Assembly: GCA_964643725.1 (NCBI GenBank)
Contig: CAZXTL010000046.1
Span: forward strand, 1-7,683
Direction of reading: 5' to 3'
DNA: 7,683 bases
Source: DYQY01 sp964643725
Lineage (GTDB): Bacteria; Margulisbacteria; Riflemargulisbacteria; GWF2-35-9; DYQY01
Shown: one piece after another, positions 1 to 5,894 of the stretch
Layout: each line of letters starts with the position of its first letter
How positions within the stretch are numbered: position 1 is the first letter of the stretch
Made by a program: the position numbers and the translations under genes
The notes under the pieces: generated by a model
The model's input: only the letters and a program-made list of their open reading frames with translations
The model's database searches: none
Told to the model about the DNA's origin: nothing

Positions 1-1867
1 CCTTAATGTCGTTTACAGAAGCTGGAACAGCAACTGCTACAAGAGCTTCATCAGCCTTATCAACAGCAGCCCAGTTCATTTTAACAATCTCTTCGCCTTT
101 TTTCTTAAAAGTTTTTTCAATATACTTTTTAATTAGGGCAATAGCTTCTTGTTCTGGAAGAACTCCAGATACTTTAAAGAAAGCAGCTTGCATGACAGTA
201 TTAATTCTTCCGCCAAGTCCTACTTCATGAGCAATCTTTGCAGCGTCAATTGTATAGAACTTAACTTTTTTGTTAATGATAGTTTCTTGCATATCTCTTG
301 TTAATAGACCAAAAGCTTCATCTCTTGAGCAAGGTGAATTTAGTAAGAACGTTCCACCTTCTATAATGCCTTCCAAGATGTCGTATCTGCCAATATAGGC
401 GGGTACGTGTAGGGCAATAAAGTCAGCTGATGTAAGTAAGTATTCAGATTTAATTGGTGTTTTACCAAATCTTAAGTGAGATACAGTAATACCACCAGAT
501 TTTTTGGAATCGTAAGCAAAGTATCCTTGTGCAAAAAGATCAGTATTATCTCCAATGATTTTAATAGAGTTTTTGTTTGCACCAACTGTACCATCAGAAC
601 CAAGTCCCCAGAATTTGCATCTTACAGTACCTTTTGGTTCAGTATCGATAATTTCATTTATTTTGATTGAAGTGTTTGTTACATCATCTTCGATACCAAC
701 TGTAAAGTTGTGAGTACAAGCACCGTCTAGGTGGTCGTATACAGCTTTTACCATACTTGGTGTAAATTCTTTAGAGGATAGGCCATATCTTCCGCCGATG
801 ATTGTAATGTTTTTGCCTTGAAGTGCAGTTACAGTATCTAAGTAGAGTGGTTCTCCGATAGATCCTGGTTCTTTTGTTCTATCTAATACTGCAATCTTTT
901 TAACAGAAGCAGGGATTCCTTCAATAAAATCTTTTACTGAGAAAGGTCTGAAAAGTCTTACTTTTAATAGTCCAACTTTTTCACCTTTTGCTAGTAAGTA
1001 ATCGATAGTTTCTTCAATTGTTTCACAAGCAGAACCTATTGCGATGATTATTTTTTCAGCATCTTTTGCGCCAACATAGTCAAATAGGTTGTATTCTCTG
1101 CCAAGTTTTTCTCCAACTGCCTTCATGTATTTTTTTACAATAGCAGGAAGTTCATCATAATATTTATTAACTGTTTCTCTTCCTTGGAAGTATACGTCAG
1201 GCGCTTGTTGTCCTACTTTTAGCATTGGTTTTTCTGGTCTAAGAGCCATATTTCTAAATTGTTCAACATATTTCATGTCTAAAAAAGATTTAAGGGTGCT
1301 ATAGTCACTTAGTTCAACTTTTTGGATTTCATGGCTTGTTCTGAAACCATCAAAGAAGCTTATAAAAGGCACTCTTGATTCTAAAGTTGCAAGGTGAGAA
1401 ACAATAGCTAAGTCATGAGTTTCTTGAATAGAAGCAGCTCCTAGTAAAGCAAACCCAGTGTTTCTAACTGCCATAACGTCTGAGTGATCGCCAAAGATTG
1501 ATAATGATTGGCAAGCAAGTGATCTTGCAGATACATGAAATACGGTAGGTTGTAATTCGCCAGCAATTTTGTACATATTAGGAATCATTAGAAGAAGTCC
1601 TTGAGAAGCGGTAAATGTTGTTGTTAAAGCACCAGCGGAGATAGAACCATGACATGTTCCTGCGGCACCAGCCTCTGATTGCATTTCAACTACTTCTACT
1701 GTTTCACCAAAAATATTTTTTCTTCCTGCTGCTGACCACGCATCTGTGTATTCTCCCATGTTAGAAGATGGCGTGATTGGATATATAGCAGCTAACTCAC
1801 TGAAGGCATAAGCCACGTGTGCTGCGGCGGTATTTCCGTCAACAGTTTCCATTTTATTGTTACTCAT
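1..1867 (-). CDS. nifJ: Pyruvate:ferredoxin (flavodoxin) oxidoreductase, N-terminal half (cut by window edge)
   Basis: This enzyme oxidatively decarboxylates pyruvate with CoA to acetyl-CoA and CO2 and reduces ferredoxin, in the cytoplasm of anaerobes. I read 622 uninterrupted codons; the single-chain enzyme is usually about 1170-1200 residues, so roughly half is present. The N-terminus has the strongly conserved run DGNTAAAHVAYAF (residues 10-22), YPITPSS (29-35), EMQSEAGA (61-68), TFTASQGLLLMIPNMYK (84-100) and HVSAR (111-115). By family alignment T32, E65 and R115 match the pyruvate and TPP pocket residues of the Desulfovibrio enzyme. Domain II follows, then the start of domain III with WGLGSDGTVGANKNS (420-434). 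The two [4Fe-4S] ferredoxin domain and the TPP-binding domain lie beyond the left edge. The start is the ATG at 1867-1865, with AGAGGAG six bases upstream; the ATG at codon 6 has no such site. It is divergent from the small gene at 2091. The family assignment is certain; electron acceptor and preferred direction are not visible. Confidence 0.97.
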   Translation of the reverse strand, partial: MSNNKMETVDGNTAAAHVAYAFSELAAIYPITPSSNMGEYTDAWSAAGRKNIFGETVEVVEMQSEAGAAGTCHGSISAGALTTTFTASQGLLLMIPNMYKIAGELQPTVFHVSARSLACQSLSIFGDHSDVMAVRNTGFALLGAASIQETHDLAIVSHLATLESRVPFISFFDGFRTSHEIQKVELSDYSTLKSFLDMKYVEQFRNMALRPEKPMLKVGQQAPDVYFQGRETVNKYYDELPAIVKKYMKAVGEKLGREYNLFDYVGAKDAEKIIIAIGSACETIEETIDYLLAKGEKVGLLKVRLFRPFSVKDFIEGIPASVKKIAVLDRTKEPGSIGEPLYLDTVTALQGKNITIIGGRYGLSSKEFTPSMVKAVYDHLDGACTHNFTVGIEDDVTNTSIKINEIIDTEPKGTVRCKFWGLGSDGTVGANKNSIKIIGDNTDLFAQGYFAYDSKKSGGITVSHLRFGKTPIKSEYLLTSADFIALHVPAYIGRYDILEGIIEGGTFLLNSPCSRDEAFGLLTRDMQETIINKKVKFYTIDAAKIAHEVGLGGRINTVMQAAFFKVSGVLPEQEAIALIKKYIEKTFKKKGEEIVKMNWAAVDKADEALVAVAVPASVNDIK

Positions 1868-1906
1868 ATTGGACTCCTCTTTACCTGATTATTTTGACAT
1901 GTTCAC

Positions 1907-1940
1907 AAACGGGTAATAGTTTACTACCGTTTATTTTTTT
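1907..1940. repeat. Imperfect inverted repeat followed by T7, in the PFOR upstream region
   Basis: On the plus strand AAACGG (1907-1912) pairs with CCGTTT (1927-1932). The inner part continues the symmetry with one bulged G and one mismatch, and T7 follows at 1934-1940. In plus-strand reading this looks like an intrinsic terminator, yet no plus-strand gene precedes it. It could stop antisense transcripts leaving PFOR. In minus-strand reading it lies 40-65 bases upstream of the PFOR start, where it could be an operator or a leader hairpin. I could not place a convincing PFOR promoter in this spacer. Confidence 0.4.
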
Positions 1941-2050
1941 GTGCAATTTGAATAACGTTTACTCATATTATTGTGAAAGGTCTTGTAGGTATGGAGTTTT
2001 TAGGATATTTATTAAGTAAAGGCAAACTATATGCTTAAATAGGGTTTATT

Positions 2051-2059
2051 TGTTATAAT
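2051..2059 (+). promoter_or_regulatory. Extended -10 promoter for the 2091 gene
   Basis: TGTTATAAT is a perfect TATAAT (2054-2059) with the TG of an extended -10. No good -35 hexamer lies 16-18 bases upstream, which is normal for extended -10 promoters. The predicted transcript starts near 2066 and has a leader of about 25 bases carrying the GGGGGA ribosome binding site at 2080-2085. Confidence 0.6.
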
Positions 2060-2090
2060 TCATTATTAAATAGATTTACGGGGGATTTAA

Positions 2091-2462
2091 ATGGACGAAT
2101 TTATAAAGATTAGGATAGAGGAATTAAAGGTTCTAAGAGAAAATGTCCTTCAGAAGCAGAGAGAAGAGCTTGCTAAGATTGATGTAAGAATTGATGAACT
2201 TAAGAGTATGCTTACTTCTAGTGGTATAGCTTATCCCTCAGATGAGAAAATAGATCTTGAAACAGTTAGCAAGGTTGCTAATGTTTTAAATGAAGATAAA
2301 AAACCTGTAGTTATTTCAAAACCAGAAATAGTTGTAATAGAAGATAATAAAGAATCAATAATTGATGAATTTCAGTTTGATATGGAAGTAGAATCACCAA
2401 AATCGAAGACAAGTATGAATTCCGAAGAAGTTGACTTAGAGTCAATGCTTGCTGATCTTTAA
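2091..2462 (+). CDS. Small acidic coiled-coil protein, unknown function
   Basis: I do not recognise this 123-residue protein. Residues 1-42 are rich in charged and leucine/isoleucine positions with heptad-like spacing (for example IRIEELKVL, QREELAKIDVRIDELKSML), so a coiled coil is likely. A short break with a proline (about 43-50) follows. Residues 50-123 are markedly acidic and low in complexity, and end in the amphipathic tail VDLESMLADL. There is no signal peptide, membrane segment, cysteine or obvious catalytic motif, so a soluble oligomeric or adaptor-like protein is the plain reading. The start is well supported: GGGGGA (2080-2085) lies five bases before the ATG, under an extended -10 promoter. 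It is monocistronic, divergent from PFOR and convergent with the sigma factor gene, with a terminator just after its stop. A link to the sigma factor is possible only by position. Confidence 0.8.
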   Translation: MDEFIKIRIEELKVLRENVLQKQREELAKIDVRIDELKSMLTSSGIAYPSDEKIDLETVSKVANVLNEDKKPVVISKPEIVVIEDNKESIIDEFQFDMEVESPKSKTSMNSEEVDLESMLADL

Positions 2463-2471
2463 GTAATTTTT

Positions 2472-2503
2472 ATTTAGTCTGAGCTAGTTAGCCCAGACTA
2501 AAT
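2472..2503. terminator. Bidirectional intrinsic terminator between convergent genes
   Basis: TTTAGTCTG at 2473-2481 pairs with CAGACTAAA at 2494-2502. The stem continues inward as GCTA/TAGC after one A-C mismatch, and outward by one A-T pair. The arms are near-perfect over about 15 bases around a very short loop. T-rich sequence follows on the plus strand, and TAAAAATTAC follows on the minus strand. It lies in the 57-bp gap between the stops of the 2091 and sigma genes and can serve both. Confidence 0.85.
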
Positions 2504-2519
2504 TTATTCCAACTTTATT

Positions 2520-3284
2520 TTATAGGTATACTTCCAATTGTCCGGAATATTGATCTTTAATTTTTGAAAGAGCTCTTTCTTTAATCTGTCTTATTCTTTC
2601 TCTGCTTACTTGTAAAAGCCTTGCTATTTCTGAAAGGCTCATTGGTTCAAGGTTTTTAAGTCCAAAGTGACGTTCTATTATAAATTTTTCTCTGCTGCTC
2701 AGTGTGTCTAATGCACCATAAAGAGTATTGTCTAGTTCGTCTTCATCTAATTTATCTTCAAATCTTTGTATTGAAGGGTCTTCAAGGTAACTTCCTAGTG
2801 AATTCTCATTGTCATCAACAACTACATCTAACGAAGATGAATTGGCTGCAAACATTTTATAATACTCAATTTTTGATTGTGTGATACCTGTGATTTTTGA
2901 TAACTCAGCTGTATCTGGCTCGCAGTGGTTTTCTGTCATGTAATAAGTAATAGCTTTTTTGATTTTTTGTACATTTTCTAAGATATTAGAGGGCAGTCTT
3001 ACATCTCTTACTAGTTTCTGATAGCCTCTGTTGGCTGCCTGCATTATCCAGAAGGTTGCATAAGTTGAAAATTTTGTGCCTCTGTCGAATTCGTATCTTT
3101 TTGCAGCATGTAGAAAAGCAATAGCAGTTTCTTGAAAAATATCCTGTGAGTATTTGTGATTATATTTTCTAGTGTATTTATAAAGTAAGCCTAGATTGTT
3201 GGTTAGTAAAACCTCTTTGCTATCTCTGTCGCCCTGCTGTATATTCTGTAAAACAATTCTTTCATCCGTAGTATTTAAAACCAT
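2520..3284 (-). CDS. RNA polymerase sigma-70-family factor (regions 2, 3 and 4)
   Basis: This is a promoter-specificity subunit of RNA polymerase, 254 residues long and lacking region 1. Region 2 spans about residues 25-95 and contains KFSTYATFWIMQA (71-83), the melting and -10 recognition segment. Region 3 begins with VRLPSN (95-100) and runs to about 170. Region 4 spans about 190-243, with LSSREKFIIERHFGL (195-209) and the -35 helix-turn-helix ending in RERIRQIKERAL (228-239). The match to region 4.2 of housekeeping-type factors is strong, so this looks like a group 2 or related sigma rather than an ECF factor. Aligned with E. coli RpoD, W433 is F78, R436 is M81, Q437 is Q82 and T440 is N85, so part of the -10 reading face is altered. 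The start is set by GGAGGG (3295-3290), five bases before the ATG. It has its own promoter and a leader that may control translation. Which stress or growth phase it serves cannot be read from the sequence. Confidence 0.93.
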   Translation of the reverse strand: MVLNTTDERIVLQNIQQGDRDSKEVLLTNNLGLLYKYTRKYNHKYSQDIFQETAIAFLHAAKRYEFDRGTKFSTYATFWIMQAANRGYQKLVRDVRLPSNILENVQKIKKAITYYMTENHCEPDTAELSKITGITQSKIEYYKMFAANSSSLDVVVDDNENSLGSYLEDPSIQRFEDKLDEDELDNTLYGALDTLSSREKFIIERHFGLKNLEPMSLSEIARLLQVSRERIRQIKERALSKIKDQYSGQLEVYL

Positions 3285-3388
3285 TTTTTCCCTCCTAAGA
3301 AAATATTTGGAGGAAGGTCATTGTATCTTACTTAAGGGGATTTCCGACATGCGGGCCAATCCATTATTTAGACCTTCCAATTCATCCT
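3285..3388 (-). promoter_or_regulatory. Structured leader of the sigma gene with alternative pairing over its RBS
   Basis: In the minus-strand RNA, GGAAGGUC (from 3378 down to 3371) is perfectly complementary to GACCUUCC (from 3319 down to 3312). The same downstream segment continues as UCC, and its UUCCUCC (3315-3309) can pair with GGAGGGA (3295-3289), the sigma Shine-Dalgarno sequence, with one G-U pair and a 13-base loop. The two pairings share bases and exclude each other. Inside the long-range pairing sits a second hairpin: GGATT/AATCC (3362-3358 with 3342-3338) topped by CCG/CGG. This is the usual plan of a translational on/off switch. I do not recognise a known riboswitch family. The base complementarity is seen; the switching is inferred. 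Confidence 0.5.
3332..3364 (-). CDS. Possible 10-residue leader peptide upstream of the sigma gene
   Basis: The minus strand reads ATG at 3364-3362, then codons for MDWPACRKSP and TAA at 3334-3332. GGAAGG (3378-3373) lies eight bases before the ATG and would be its ribosome binding site. Those same bases are the arm that pairs with GACCUUCC, so a ribosome loading here would change the leader fold. A still shorter frame (MNWKV, 3385-3368) precedes it. Frames this short arise by chance, so only the position relative to the pairing arms argues for it. Confidence 0.22.
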   Translation of the reverse strand: MDWPACRKSP

Positions 3389-3394
3389 GACTCA

Positions 3395-3423
3395 GTTATA
3401 ACTCTATAGCCTCCTTTCTTCAA
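3395..3423 (-). promoter_or_regulatory. Promoter of the sigma gene
   Basis: On the minus strand TTGAAG (3423-3418) is followed by exactly 17 bases and then TATAAC (3400-3395), matching 4/6 and 5/6 of the consensus hexamers. Transcription would begin near 3388, immediately before the pairing arm of the structured leader, giving a leader of about 104 bases. Confidence 0.5.
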
Positions 3424-3590
3424 TAGTTTTAGAAAATATATTTCTTGTTACAAAGACATTATTCCCGTATTTGCTGGGTTTAAACATAGATGCAAATAAT
3501 GCCATGTGATTTTGTTTAATTATTTCATTCGTTTGTTGTGGAAGGAAGAATTAAATTATAAGAATATTCTTTATGTTTTTATAAAGTTAA
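3424..3590. other. AT-rich intergenic stretch, nothing recognised
   Basis: This stretch lies between the sigma promoter and the stop of the 3591-4100 gene. I find no reading frame with coding character, no tRNA-like fold and no clear intrinsic terminator. A perfect 12-bp palindrome AAGAATATTCTT sits near 3560-3571 but has no room for a hairpin loop and no T-run worth calling. With no terminator visible, readthrough from the upstream gene pair into the sigma leader is possible. Confidence 0.5.
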
Positions 3591-4100
3591 TTAGTTGGTA
3601 TTGGTTTTTCTTAAGAGAGAAGCCATATATAAAGTAATTATTTCTGGATCATCTTGTAATGCTTTATTTAGGGTCGCGTATATTTTTTGTCGACCAACAT
3701 AATTGGACCTATGTAAGGCAAACAATACAACTTCTCTATCGTTTATTAGTGTTTTACTTTTAGCAAGAACATAGCTTGTATCATTAGAAGGAGCTTTTAG
3801 TAAGGCAAGAAGCATGACCTCTTTATCTTCCATAAGTGATTTGCTTTGGATAAACATAGAATTTACATCGTGATGATTAGCTTTACTTAAAGCCAGCATA
3901 AAGATGTTCTTATCTGTTTTTAAATCTTCACTAAGTGCTTCAAATATTATCCGAATACGAGATTGAGGAACCTTATCTAAGAGCATTAACGCGATGTCTT
4001 TTGAAGAAATTGAAATGAATAAAGGAAGTTGGGTGTTTAGATGTAACCAACCCAATAGTCCTATTTTAGGCTTTTTTATTGCAACAATTTTATACATCAT
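3591..4100 (-). CDS. Helical repeat protein (about 29-residue units), second of an overlapping pair
   Basis: I do not recognise this 169-residue protein, but it is plainly repetitive. Units begin at about residues 34, 63, 92, 121 and 151 and share the pattern D-[KR]-x-[IV]-x-x-x-A-L, as in DKNIFMLAL, DKEVMLLAL and DREVVLFAL. Each is followed by a variable turn and a second helix ending in L before the next acidic residue. The period of 29-30 suggests two helices per unit and an alpha-solenoid used for protein binding. The N-terminus (MMYKIVAIKKPKIGLLGW) is basic and hydrophobic but short for a signal peptide. Its ATG overlaps the TGA of the upstream gene (ATGA at 4100-4097), and no Shine-Dalgarno is seen, so translation is probably coupled. 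The last unit is truncated after about 19 residues. HEAT- or DUF4116-like families are possible relatives, unconfirmed. Confidence 0.8.
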   Translation of the reverse strand: MMYKIVAIKKPKIGLLGWLHLNTQLPLFISISSKDIALMLLDKVPQSRIRIIFEALSEDLKTDKNIFMLALSKANHHDVNSMFIQSKSLMEDKEVMLLALLKAPSNDTSYVLAKSKTLINDREVVLFALHRSNYVGRQKIYATLNKALQDDPEIITLYMASLLRKTNTN

Positions 4101-4600
4101 TGTATAGAGGGTTTATCCATTTTTTTATTAATCATTTCTGTTGCTTCTGCTTCAGTGAAAAATAGATTATCTTGAAGTATTCTCATGAGACGTGGTTGTT
4201 CTGCTATTGTGTGATTGTTTATAAGTTCATCAGCTATATTGTTTGCTAAGTTCGGGTTCTGTTTTAAGATATTATGTATGATACTTATGATTGAAAGTGC
4301 ATGATTGAGATTGGTTGCTTGGTGTATAGCACTAAGAATAATTTTTTTATCTTCTTGTAATTTTTTGTTAAGTAAAAGGAATATCCCATAAGCATACCAG
4401 CTTGATGATTTTTGTAAGACAGCTAATGCTTCTTCATTCGTTAGTTTGCCTATCATTGAGATAGTGGGGAAGGCTATTTCGTCAAACTTGTTCATGAAGA
4501 ATACTATCATGTGAACTCTAATGCTGAATTTGTAAGTTTTTAATGCTATTGTTTTATTTTTCATAATTAATTTATCGTTATATATATAAATAATTCCCAC
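4097..4600 (-). CDS. Helical repeat protein, first of an overlapping pair
   Basis: This protein of up to 167 residues is of unknown function. Its C-terminal two thirds carry diverged copies of the repeat found in the next gene: units start near residue 55 (NEEALAVLQKSS), 84 (DKKIILSAIHQA) and 115 (NPNLANNIADEL), giving spacings of 29 and 31. The N-terminal 45 residues differ and are basic and hydrophobic (KTYKFSIRVHMIVFFMNKF). The start is uncertain. GTG at 4600-4598 gives 167 residues; ATG at 4564-4562 gives 155 (MKNKTIALK). Neither has a Shine-Dalgarno. A TATAGT box at 4612-4607 places a transcription start at the GTG. The stop overlaps the next ATG in ATGA. The shared repeat and the overlap suggest tandem duplication, or the splitting of one longer repeat protein. 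It diverges from alr. Confidence 0.75.
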   Translation of the reverse strand: MGIIYIYNDKLIMKNKTIALKTYKFSIRVHMIVFFMNKFDEIAFPTISMIGKLTNEEALAVLQKSSSWYAYGIFLLLNKKLQEDKKIILSAIHQATNLNHALSIISIIHNILKQNPNLANNIADELINNHTIAEQPRLMRILQDNLFFTEAEATEMINKKMDKPSIQ

Positions 4601-4606
4601 ATTTTT

Positions 4607-4612
4607 ACTATA
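4607..4612 (-). promoter_or_regulatory. Possible -10 box for the repeat-protein pair
   Basis: The minus strand reads TATAGT at 4612-4607, six bases before the GTG at 4600. No good -35 hexamer is seen at the proper distance. The spacing equals that between the alr -10 box and its ATG on the other strand. In AT-rich sequence this could be chance. Confidence 0.3.
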
Positions 4613-4631
4613 TATTTAAAGTATTATTCAC

Positions 4632-4663
4632 TAATGAACCATTGAACCAATGAACTAGTGAAC
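4632..4663 (+). repeat. Four 8-bp tandem units in the divergent alr spacer
   Basis: The units are TAATGAAC, CATTGAAC, CAATGAAC and TAGTGAAC, all sharing TGAAC. The second contains TTGAAC, which lies 18 bases before TATAAT and can act as the alr -35 element. The array therefore sits inside the promoter, where gain or loss of a unit would shift possible -35 positions by 8 bp. Confidence 0.7.
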
Positions 4664-4671
4664 TGTATAAT
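4642..4671 (+). promoter_or_regulatory. alr promoter, predicted to give a leaderless mRNA
   Basis: TTGAAC (4642-4647) and a perfect TATAAT (4666-4671) are 18 bases apart. Only six bases separate TATAAT from the alr ATG at 4678, so the usual start of transcription falls on or next to the A of the ATG. No Shine-Dalgarno is present. Confidence 0.65.
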
Positions 4672-4677
4672 ACCCTT

Positions 4678-5748
4678 ATGAGAACTAGTTTAGTTGTTGA
4701 TCTTCAAAAATTTGTTGAGAATATTCGAAAAGTAAAAACAAGAATTCCCAATGGTGTTAAGTTTTTGGCAGTTGTTAAAGCAGATGGTTATGGACATGGC
4801 GCTGTTGCTCTTTCTAATATAGCTACGTCAGAGGGTGTTGATTATTTTGGTGTAGCTACAGCTGCGGAAGCTATTGAGCTAAGAGAGTCTGGAATAAGGA
4901 CCCCAATTTTGCTTTTGGCTGAGCCGACAGATTGGGAAAGAATAGAGCCTATAATTTATTATGGAATAACTTTAATGGTTTATTCGGATGAATTTTTATC
5001 TGAGTTATTAATAGTTACTGATTCTTATAAAAAGAAGGTAAAGGTACATTTAAAAGTTGATACTGGCATGACTAGGCTTGGTGTAGATCCAGAAAATGCT
5101 GTAGCTTTTGCTAAAAAGATATTATCCAGTCCATTTCTTGAACTAGAAGGGATTGCCACACATTTGGCCGATTCTGATAACAAAGATGTTTATTATAGTC
5201 AAAAACAGATAGAAATTTTTGAGCGAGTTATTTTTGAGTTAAATAAGGAAGGGATTGATGTTGCTATTAAACATGCATCAAACTCTGCTGGCACACTTAA
5301 TAAGATTAAGCCTTTTTTTGATATGGTAAGGGTAGGGATTGATTTGTATAAAGGAATAATGTCGTTTACTGCAAAAGTTCTTTATGTAAGAGAGATATCA
5401 GAAGGAGACTGTGTCGGGTACAGTTTGACTTATAAGGCTCGTCAGGACATGAGGATAGCTGTTATAAGTGTTGGGTATGCAGATGGGTATAGCAGAGCAT
5501 TATCTAATAAAGGAAGAGTGCTTCTAAATGGTGACTCTTGTCCAATAGTTGGAAATGTTTGTATGGACATGATTATGGTCGCTCTACCCTCAAAGTTGAA
5601 TGTTAAAGTAGGAGATGATGCTGTTCTTATTGGTGCTCAAGGTAGTAATGAAATAACTGTAAATGAAATTGCAGGGCTTACAGGCACTATTGAGTATGAA
5701 GTAATGACCTCAATAGGTAAGAGAGTAGCTAGGATCTATCGATCCTAA
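4678..5748 (+). CDS. alr: Alanine racemase
   Basis: This PLP enzyme interconverts L- and D-alanine and supplies D-Ala for peptidoglycan, in the cytoplasm, usually as a dimer. The PLP-binding lysine is K34 in VVKADGYGHG (32-41). KVDTGMTRLGV is at 126-136. VRVGIDLY (217-224) carries R218, which contacts the PLP ring nitrogen in the family. The second catalytic base is Y248 in VGYSLTY (246-252). VGYADGY (265-271) lies 19 residues on, as in the Geobacillus enzyme, and CMDMIMV is at 295-301. The active set is complete. At 356 residues it is on the short side: the loop between LY (223-224) and the second domain is about 17 residues shorter than in the Geobacillus enzyme. The start at 4678 fits the family N-terminus and has no Shine-Dalgarno but a TATAAT six bases upstream. 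It is transcribed away from the repeat-protein pair and is followed by a 165-bp repeat-rich spacer before dnaX. Confidence 0.97.
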   Translation: MRTSLVVDLQKFVENIRKVKTRIPNGVKFLAVVKADGYGHGAVALSNIATSEGVDYFGVATAAEAIELRESGIRTPILLLAEPTDWERIEPIIYYGITLMVYSDEFLSELLIVTDSYKKKVKVHLKVDTGMTRLGVDPENAVAFAKKILSSPFLELEGIATHLADSDNKDVYYSQKQIEIFERVIFELNKEGIDVAIKHASNSAGTLNKIKPFFDMVRVGIDLYKGIMSFTAKVLYVREISEGDCVGYSLTYKARQDMRIAVISVGYADGYSRALSNKGRVLLNGDSCPIVGNVCMDMIMVALPSKLNVKVGDDAVLIGAQGSNEITVNEIAGLTGTIEYEVMTSIGKRVARIYRS

Positions 5749-5894
5749 AATCCAAAATCCAAATGTCAAAATCCAAATAAATCCTTTAGTTAATTGAATC
5801 ATAATAGAAATTTCGATTTTTAGCATTTTTGATATTTAAGTATTTGTCATTAATTTGATTTATTTGTCATTTGGATTTTGTCATTTGACATTTT
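5747..5894. repeat. Inverted AT-rich spacer repeat between alr and dnaX
   Basis: The left arm (about 5747-5784) is made of short units such as AAAATCCAAATGTCAAAATC. The right arm (about 5857-5894) is its inverted, slightly diverged copy. CAAAATCCAAAT (5767-5778) matches ATTTGGATTTTG (5869-5880) exactly, and AAATAAATC (5775-5783) matches GATTTATTT (5857-5865), with a few extra GTCA-type bases in the right arm. The roughly 70-bp centre shows nothing recognisable. It may be a dispersed palindromic or miniature element, or it may end alr transcripts by folding. The right arm also supplies the dnaX -35 box. Confidence 0.6.

Noticed and set aside
6..670. Plus-strand open frames opposite PFOR
   Set aside because: They lie antisense to strongly conserved PFOR codons, have low-complexity Ser/Phe-rich translations and no ribosome binding sites.
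1819..2019. Plus-strand frame running from PFOR into the divergent spacer
   Set aside because: It overlaps the PFOR start in antisense, has a Tyr/Phe-rich composition typical of AT-rich noncoding DNA and crosses the 1907-1940 hairpin.
2702..3390. Plus-strand frames opposite the sigma gene and its leader
   Set aside because: They are shadows of the minus-strand sigma gene and leader with no initiation signals.
3560..3571. Palindrome AAGAATATTCTT as terminator of the repeat-protein pair
   Set aside because: It is a continuous palindrome with no loop and is all A/T apart from two pairs; such sites are common by chance in AT-rich DNA.
4632..4663. Tandem repeats as a CRISPR array
   Set aside because: Units are 8 bp, contiguous and degenerate, with no spacers and no cas genes nearby.
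5731..5746. AGGATC-TATC-GATCCT hairpin at the end of alr as a terminator
   Set aside because: The stem is six bases, overlaps the stop codon and is followed by AAAATCC with no T-run.
5885..5890. Perfect TTGACA upstream of dnaX as the -35 box
   Set aside because: It lies only nine bases before TATAAT, far too close for a sigma-70 promoter. TTGTCA at 5878-5883 has a workable 16-base spacing.
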